Below, one piece after another: positions 57,581 through 64,000 of a DNA stretch of 64,000 bases. Source of the DNA: Ophiobolus disseminans. Lineage: Eukaryota > Ascomycota > Dothideomycetes > Pleosporales > Phaeosphaeriaceae. Both the position numbers and the translations under genes were made by a program. The stretch spans positions 124,001 to 188,000 of the forward strand of contig MU006233.1 in assembly GCA_010093685.1 (NCBI GenBank), read 5' to 3'. Position 1 is the first letter of the stretch; every line of letters starts with the position of its first letter. The notes beneath the pieces were generated by a model, which saw nothing but the letters and a program-made list of their open reading frames with translations, had not been told where the DNA came from and searched no databases.

Positions 57581-58570
57581 CTACAAGAAGCCCGAGTTCC
57601 ACTTGCCCATGAGCATGTCCCGCGTCATCTCGAAGCTGAGCCAGCTGCTCGCCATGCTGGGCGCGACCTTGAGCAAGTTGGGCACGATGCCCTTGTACAT
57701 GCCCCTCAAGCCCTCGGTGCGGACAATGGAGCGCACAGCGTCGAAGATGCCGGTGTACTGGTATCCCATGCCGCTCATGGTGTTGATCTGGAACCGCCGT
57801 CGCAGGACATCGAAGGGATATGTGATGGTCTGCGCCACGGCTCCAGAGACGGCGCCGGCCCCCAGCTTGCCGAATGCCGAGGGATCTTTCTGGCCCTCGT
57901 GTGTGAATTGCGTTCGCGCCATCTCGTAGACCATAAAGTTCAGGCCGACGTAAGGCGCCACGCCTGCCACCGTGGGAACAATGCCACGGTATAGCGCAGG
58001 GAAGCCTCCCTCGGTCCTGTACATGTTCGCCAACAGCGTCCACATGCCCGGCAGTTTCTGGCCCTCGGCGCGCTTCAGGCTTGAGAATGAGGCGGACTGG
58101 ATGGACAAGCGCGTGCGGACGATGTCGAGCGGGTAAGTGCATGTGACCGAGGTGATGCCGGCGAGGCCACCGCAGAGCAGGCGCTGGTATGCGTCGAGCG
58201 GCGCGCCAGGCTCGCTCTCGAAGAAGCGCTTATATACGTTGTAGGCGCTGAACTGCACGGCCGAGTATGGCACTATCCGTATGCAGTTCGTTCCGTTCCC
58301 CGCCATGAGGCCTCTCCAGCCCTCCTCTCTCCACATCTTGGCCAGCGCCTTGGGCACCGACATTTTGTACTCATTCCGCCCGACACTCTGCACCTGGAAC
58401 AGGATCTTCAGGCGCTCGAGCGGCGAGACGACGGTGCGCGAGACGGCGCCAGCTACTCCGCCAGCCACGAAAGACGCGAGGACGGGCTGTGCGAATGTCT
58501 GTCGGATGCGCTCGAGGGCCGTGAGGTCGGGTGCGAGGGGGCTCGCCTCCTGCCCGGTCTGCGAATTCAT
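57581..58570 (-). CDS. Mitochondrial carrier, YPR011C-like (SLC25 family)
   Basis: A single exon encodes 329 residues. There are three tandem carrier repeats, each with its signature: SPLERLKILFQ, YPLDIVRTRL and YPFDVLRRRF. Typical following blocks are GLMAGNGTNCIRIVPYSAVQ and GMYKGIVPNLLKVAPSMASS. Six membrane helices in the inner mitochondrial membrane are expected. The overall sequence resembles yeast YPR011C, described as an adenosine 5'-phosphosulfate / PAPS transporter, and the related CoA/ATP-Mg carriers. Substrate assignment is by similarity only. The absence of introns is unusual for a carrier gene in this window but not anomalous. Confidence 0.9.
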   Translation of the reverse strand: MNSQTGQEASPLAPDLTALERIRQTFAQPVLASFVAGGVAGAVSRTVVSPLERLKILFQVQSVGRNEYKMSVPKALAKMWREEGWRGLMAGNGTNCIRIVPYSAVQFSAYNVYKRFFESEPGAPLDAYQRLLCGGLAGITSVTCTYPLDIVRTRLSIQSASFSSLKRAEGQKLPGMWTLLANMYRTEGGFPALYRGIVPTVAGVAPYVGLNFMVYEMARTQFTHEGQKDPSAFGKLGAGAVSGAVAQTITYPFDVLRRRFQINTMSGMGYQYTGIFDAVRSIVRTEGLRGMYKGIVPNLLKVAPSMASSWLSFEMTRDMLMGKWNSGFL

Positions 58571-60043
58571 GGCTGCGACACGCTGCGACGGCGCAAGCAG
58601 CGTCTATCGGCGAGGGAGGGCGGTGGCAGCGGGCAATGGCGAGATCATCGGTATCCGTGGCTGGGCGCGGGTTTTGTTGTTGCGTCGAGGTCTGGATCTG
58701 CCATGCAAGGCGTTGCAGCAGATGTTGCGGCGCAATGGGAGGATGTGACATGGGCGGAAGGAGCTCGAGAGATTTCTTAGCGCAGGCGAATCAGCGACGG
58801 GTTGCAGTACCGCGACAAACATGGCACCACCCGGGCTGCCGTAATCGCCATGTGCATCGAATCTGGTCCCCGGGATGCCCACCTGGACCGCTACCTGGTA
58901 GCTGCCTCTAGCTGGCCTGGGATTGCTGCAGTTTCACCATCAACACATCACACAAAGGCCACCCCCTTTGACGTCCTCTTCACACCTGTCCTCACAGCTG
59001 GCAAGCCATGACACCCCTTTCTGGAGCCTCAAGTCAGCTGCATCAGCCTTTTTCTTTGTCACGAGCGCATCAAGTCACTGCTCCCCGTCATGCCCCTTTT
59101 CACCATCTGAACGTGCTCGGCTAGTGCAATGTGTCTGGTTTGATTCTTGTCATACTATACCGTCACGTCGCAGACAGTCATTGGGTTCTTGAGTGCGGAA
59201 TGCTTTGACCGGCCGGAATGATGCCGCCGCCTGCCAGTCACAGACCACGACAAAGCCACAGCTGAAAAACCGACCTTCTTCTAGGACATCTCAGATATCA
59301 CCCGAGCATGAGTCTGCTACCAAAAGCGGGGTGCATGCATCGGCTGTGGAAACAAGGACGGTTTGCGTAGGCCGACGCCTCGTACGATAATAGCCCGGGT
59401 GTTGCCGTACGCTCATCCAGGGACGAAGATGCTCTGTACCGCTCCAACCCTTCAACCGGTAGTCTAGTCTGTTGATTGATAGCACTGAGCGAATATTTGG
59501 GTGTTGCATTCACTGAGCTCTCCACCACTGCACTCACATTCCCCAGCTTGTATCTTGAATCATTGTGATCCCGTGTTTGACTTCTACCACCCTGATCTAT
59601 TACACATCAGGTAGAAACATGTATTTTGGCCGATGAGTAATTATCATAGTTTCATAACTCTCTACTTTTACTCGCGTACAGCTATTGGGGCTGATTGCCC
59701 CAGCTTTTGCCCCGCTAATTATGCGGAGAACTCGTCCTGATTCAGCTCCCAGCGCCAGTTTCACGACTTTATGGCTGTTGACTTGGCCAAGTCTACATTG
59801 AAACTCACTCTAATTGTCTGGTCCTCCAAGGTAGGTATTGCCTTCTTCCAGGCAGCAAACTTCCAAGCTCATCATACTAGTCCACAAACGCAGCGGGCAC
59901 AAGGCAACAGTGAGAGCCTCTGCACCTTCAATGTCATGCATTCCAGCACTTAAAGTGGAGGGCTAACTAGAAAAGTTTCTCTCACAAGGTTACTTCCATT
60001 GCAGCTGAATTCCACCAAAGCTTCAACCAGTGAGAACATCACC
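58571..60043. other. Intergenic region between divergent genes
   Basis: This is 1.47 kb between the carrier start (minus) and the DUF4804-like gene start (plus). An inverted repeat GGGGC...GCCCC lies around 59685-59702. Short frames are unconvincing. Confidence 0.4.
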
Positions 60044-61228
60044 ATGGTTTTGAACCACGACAAGCTGGCGGTCGAACCTCATACCGAGGCAAATCAAGTC
60101 AAGAATTTTGATGGACAAATCATCGATGCCGACGCCGAAAGCACTCGCATCATCGTTCACCATAAATTCCCATGGCTCGTGGATCAGTTTCTTGGCCACA
60201 AGCGCGCCTACGGATCCAAATATGAGAAGGAGCTGTATTCCCAGATCAAAACCTGGCAAGACGAGGTTTCTCGCCTTATCACAAAGCGTCCCTTGACCTT
60301 TATGGGCGGAAACGACTTCACCGTCTTGCGCGACGGTACCAGGTTCGAGAACGAGGCTGACGAATGGGACCGCAACGGCACGGCTGCTCAAAAGTACAAT
60401 AAGTTCCTGACATTGGACGAGTACCTGTCCTACGATGAGATCATGCTATCCTCGCTCATCGGCGTTAGTGGCCCCAGCTACTTCATCAACGACGGGAACA
60501 GGTACAACTCAGGCATTCCTGGACGACCTGGGACGTTCCAAGAGCGCGGCGTCATCGTAGGGTTAGTAGGTGCGCGATTCGAACGGCAAGATAGGATGGA
60601 CTCAATCTTCATGCTTCCTTCGGCGTCAAAGCACCAGGATCCACGGCTGACCTCGCTCTTCCACTCATTCTTCGGCGTCGTGAGGGACGAGACAACGCCA
60701 TTCGACAAGGACATGTACATGGCCCGCATACGTATCACCGCCGAGCTCTTCCTTCTCGAAGCCAACGACCGCGCAAAGAAGAAAGAACAGAAAGCCTACG
60801 CCTACATCGTTGGCCTCGGACTCGGCGTCTGGGAACACCACGGAGACCAGCCATCGCTCTACATCGATACTTTCACCGCAGCCCTCGCTTCTCTTAGCCT
60901 CCCAAATATATCAACACTGGAGTTTGCCTGGATCCAAGTCCCACCATCATGCGAAAAGCGTGTCGCTGCGGTTGCCAAGAAACAAGGCATCAATGTCATC
61001 TTCAGCAAGCGCAACCCTGCTGAGAAACTCGCTACAGACGAGCTGCTCGTGTTGAGCTATGCGTGGGATGGTAACTCCTTCCCCGGGAACGAGTATTGGT
61101 GTGGTAGTCTGTGTGGAAGTGGGGACCCCGCTGCGGCTTGTATGAGTACGATTCCGGAGTTGCATAATCCTCTCGTGAATCCGTTTACGGATAGGGTGGC
61201 AGTGCTCGAGCCGCAGAAGCTGGAATAG
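60044..61228 (+). CDS. DUF4804/MavL-like protein
   Basis: A single exon encodes 394 residues starting at an ATG in good context (ACCATGG). The middle carries YNKFLTLDEYLSYDEIMLSS, PSYFINDGNRYNSG and GVIVGLVGARFER. The C-terminus carries LVLSYAWDGNSFPGNEYW, then SGDPAAACMSTIPELHNPLV. I recognise this as the DUF4804 family (as I recall, PF16062, MavL-like). Legionella MavL is reported as a macrodomain-type ADP-ribose-ubiquitin hydrolase. Eukaryotic members are little studied. No signal peptide or membrane segment is visible, so a cytosolic protein is likely. The activity of this protein is not shown by the sequence and remains inference. Confidence 0.75.
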   Translation: MVLNHDKLAVEPHTEANQVKNFDGQIIDADAESTRIIVHHKFPWLVDQFLGHKRAYGSKYEKELYSQIKTWQDEVSRLITKRPLTFMGGNDFTVLRDGTRFENEADEWDRNGTAAQKYNKFLTLDEYLSYDEIMLSSLIGVSGPSYFINDGNRYNSGIPGRPGTFQERGVIVGLVGARFERQDRMDSIFMLPSASKHQDPRLTSLFHSFFGVVRDETTPFDKDMYMARIRITAELFLLEANDRAKKKEQKAYAYIVGLGLGVWEHHGDQPSLYIDTFTAALASLSLPNISTLEFAWIQVPPSCEKRVAAVAKKQGINVIFSKRNPAEKLATDELLVLSYAWDGNSFPGNEYWCGSLCGSGDPAAACMSTIPELHNPLVNPFTDRVAVLEPQKLE

Positions 61229-62128
61229 TGTTGGTGCGTGGTGGTGTGGCGGTTGGACACTTGTACTATTCATAATCAAGTCAACGGATAAGGAGAGGCT
61301 GGGAATGGGAATCGTGGGCATCAGCATGTGGCATGCGAGGAAGATCTTCGGTCTTGGTAGACTCGACGACGTATGCGGACGGAATCTCACTCTCGTGGAG
61401 TTATATTGCAGCGGCATTGGGAGGCAGTATGGGTATCTAGGGCGGGGCGACAACAAGAACAATGATGCACATTCTTATCTTTATCGATGCATACCTATCC
61501 TGATAGGTGATATGATGGAGGTAGCAGGTTCATATGCGACGCACGAGCGGCATGTATTAATGAACCTACAAGTGTTGACATCAATGTCGATGGGATTGTC
61601 ATCTGTCCGTTGTTATACCTTCCACGGTTGGTTTCACACGCTATGTAATAGACAGCTGTGGTCAATACCAGTCCACGAGTTTACGGAACCACAATCTTAC
61701 TCAGTCTGTATCTCGAATTGCTTGTTGCACTAATTGTTTGGTGTTGTCATGAGCATGTGAGCGTGATGCATGCCAGAAGAAACACAATAAATGGTATTTC
61801 GGTGAATGCAGTCAAACAAGTATAACGACGCAAGGCCATAAGTCTGATTGCATTGTTTCTTGTTATAAAAGATGGTCACTATCAATATATAGAGAGGTGT
61901 GCATAAGCAAGACGCTAATCGGTCCGAAGTAGGATCGAGGCGGATGGTTGGGCACTGTTGAAACCGCTATCACGTGGTACACGTGATACGCTATCCTCAT
62001 AAACCGTCACAAATGGCGTGCCATATCCTGTTCGAATGTAAAAGACGCAACAGTCAGCGAGAAGACACGACAAATACACTCAATGACTCCACCTCGATCC
62101 AATCATAAAACGCGCTCAAATACTGTCA
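61229..62128. other. Convergent 3' intergenic region
   Basis: This is 900 bp between the DUF4804-like gene and the MFS transporter 3' end. A plus-strand frame at 61305-61733 lacks any recognisable feature. A CACGTG-like palindrome (TATCACGTGGTACACGTGATA) lies near 61968-61988. Confidence 0.4.
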
Positions 62129-63962
62129 CTACACCTGCTCCTTCCTCTGCGCCCCCCCAACCTTCTCATCCGCACTCGCCGAATCACTACCATCATCGAT
62201 TCTAATCTCCGTACTATGGCCCGAGAACTGATCGACATTCGTCTTGTGGAACTTCGTCGCAGAGATCTTGTTCTCAAACAAGACGTCCAGCTCGGCGAAG
62301 GACCGGTTCCGAGTCTCCGGCAGCATGAAGAACATGAATAGGATGAGCAGGACAGTGAGTCCGGCGTAGAAGAAACCAGTCATGCCGGCCCAGTCCCACT
62401 CGTTGGGTGAAAGCATACGCGGGACGACGATGTTGTTGAAGATGCTGCCCTGCGGAGACGTTAGAGCGGGAAGATACAAATACAAAAGCGTGTGTAAAAC
62501 TTACAAGATTATACACGTTCCTCGCAAGCACAACAGTCTTGATCTTCAACCGCGTCGACGAAATCTCAGACACAATGGCGTAACACACCGGTCCAACAGT
62601 GAAGTTATAAAACATGGTGTACACCAGCAAAATCGACCCAAGCGCCCACGCCGCACCAGTATTGTCGCGCGAAATCACACCCAACCCGCCCACAACCATG
62701 AGCAGAACGAACAGGATGCATAGACCGTAGACGTACAGGGCTCGACGGCCGATGCGCCGCATCAAGAACCAGGAGATGATTGTCCCCGCAGCGCCCATGC
62801 AGTACTGGCCGATATTCATGTTCAGCGCATTGTCTGCGCTGAGTCCAGCTTCGCGGTAGATTTGCACTGAGAAGCCCATCATGGCTGCGCCGCACCAAGC
62901 CTGAGCGAGCCAGACCATGCATGCGATGAGTGTGCGGCGCCTTTCGACGCCCCTGAAGCAGTCGAGGTAGTCTGTTCCTCCGTGCATGGCTTGCTCGAGA
63001 TCGTTGGTGTGCTTGATCATCTCGACGACATGGTCGGGATTGAATGTTACATCTGGCTGCGGTGTTGTGGATCGCACGATGGAGCGACGAGCCTCTTCGT
63101 ACCGACCCTTGCGGACTAGCCACCACGGCGATTCGGGGGCGAGGTAGGCTCCGGTGAAGATGAAAGGGACCCAGACCCATTGGATGGAAGTTGGGATTCG
63201 CCATCCCCATTCGTTGCCGAGCGTTTGGCAGCCGCGAAGGGCGCCGGCGGCTACTAGTTGACCTATGACCCAGCAGAGGTTGATGTATGTTGTCAGGTAA
63301 GGCCTAAGTGCCGAGGGAGTGATGTCCGATGCGTAGGTCACTGTGAGCGTTTGAAAGATACCCCATGGAAGGCCGAGCAAGACCGAGCCTGCTACGATCA
63401 TGCCGACGTTCTGCGCGAAGAAGTGTAGGAAGTTGAAGAGTACAGAGGCAAATAGGGCGAGGTACATGGTTTTCTTGTAGCCCCACCACTCTGAGATGTA
63501 CCCGTTGATCCAGAGTCCGATAATCGAGCCAGCCTGAGCGCCGTTTTGGATGCCGGCTTGCCATGCTGGAGAGATGCGTGGGTTACCATCCGGGTCGATC
63601 TCAGTCCCGAAAGTCTGCCGAAATTGGTCGTATCCCAGAAAACCACCCATGGCGGATAAATCATATCTGAACGGCCGTCAGTAGCTATTCACTTCACGAA
63701 CGTCTACGACGTACCCTTCCATGACTACCGCGAGACTCATAGCCATCGAGAATAGAATGGCTTTCTTGTACAAGCGTATAGCCTGTCGAACTGTCATGTT
63801 CTTTTCCGAATCAAAAGCGGCCTTTGCATCGGCTTGTTCCTGGCCAATGTTGGCGTGGGTAGCGCTGAGACGACGTATGGAATCATCTCCAACGCGAACG
63901 ACGCCGTCGTTTGCACGCGTATGGGACACCACGGACGATCTTCTTCGGGCGTCTGCCATCAT
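62129..63962 (-). CDS. MFS sugar transporter, alpha-glucoside permease type
   Basis: Three exons (63962-63715, 63666-62505, 62449-62129) give 576 residues. After a 65-residue polar N-terminus come 12 hydrophobic helices. Sugar-porter signatures are GYDLSAMGGFLGY, GSIIGLWINGYISEWWGYKK, PESPWWLVRKGRYEEAR, RRIGRRALYVYG, and PETRNRSFAELDVLFE at the end of the last helix. The NxxxG/AWQAGIQNGAQAG region and loop composition place it near MAL-type alpha-glucoside:proton symporters. The substrate is inferred only. The gene is complete, ending about 40 bp from the window edge. Both introns are 48-55 bp GT-AG and in phase. Confidence 0.92.
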
Positions 63963-64000
63963 GTGAAAGGGTCACTATATAAGAAGTGAACCAAAACTCG

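Noticed and set aside
61305..61733. 142-codon plus-strand frame after the DUF4804-like gene
   Set aside because: No domain, no continuation by splicing, probably 3' UTR.
1..64000. Secondary-metabolite cluster or CRISPR array
   Set aside because: No PKS, NRPS or terpene enzymes and no regularly spaced repeats. The MFS transporter and regulator are far apart and isolated.

Overview
The window is a 64 kb piece of nuclear genome from a filamentous ascomycete. It shows about thirty protein genes on both strands, mostly with one to four introns of about 47-60 bp bounded by GTRNGT/YAG. Typical Pezizomycotina genes include a Zn2Cys6 regulator, a Cdc25/NimT phosphatase and fungal-specific proteins. 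Class Dothideomycetes is my best guess from protein style, but the sequence alone does not prove it. All exon models below were read by hand and checked for reading-frame phase.

Layout. 0-14 kb: a small membrane protein, a Cys-motif hypothetical, a Zn2Cys6 transcription factor, the SSU-processome protein Lcp5/neuroguidin, a secreted PIG-L/LmbE-like protein with an altered metal motif, and a coiled-coil fungal protein. 14-29 kb: complex I 24 kDa subunit, a Tls1/C9orf78 splicing-factor homologue, a small hypothetical, an LPAT-type acyltransferase with a long tail, two more hypotheticals, a TM9/nonaspanin, the calcium sensor Frq1/NCS-1 and Mediator subunit 4. 29-38 kb: a Csn12/PCID2 PCI protein, a poorly resolved gene, tRNA-Ser(AGA), a quinone oxidoreductase, and RPA1 (Rfa1) divergent from a dienelactone hydrolase. 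39-51 kb: a secreted SsuA/NMT1-like binding protein, GINS subunit Sld5, Cdc25 and Pol5. 51-53 kb: a transposon island with a solo LTR inserted beside the stranded tail of a pogo/Fot1-type transposase. 53-64 kb: Ubp14/USP5, the Fe-S scaffold Isu1, an YPR011C-like mitochondrial carrier, a DUF4804/MavL-like protein and an MFS sugar transporter.

Most genes are unrelated housekeeping functions, and I see no biosynthetic cluster. The most striking observation is in ISU1. The conserved IscU N-terminus is restored exactly only if its first intron is an AT-AC intron with a U2-type ATAAGT donor and a CAC end, 12 nt after a CTAAC branch sequence. Other leads are a helically phased palindrome array inside the solo LTR, a DUF4804/MavL-like gene, a PIG-L protein whose HPDD motif reads HPVD, a bacterial-type substrate-binding protein with a secretion signal, a double MluI-box palindrome in the RFA1 promoter, and an open in-frame extension in the long first intron of FRQ1.
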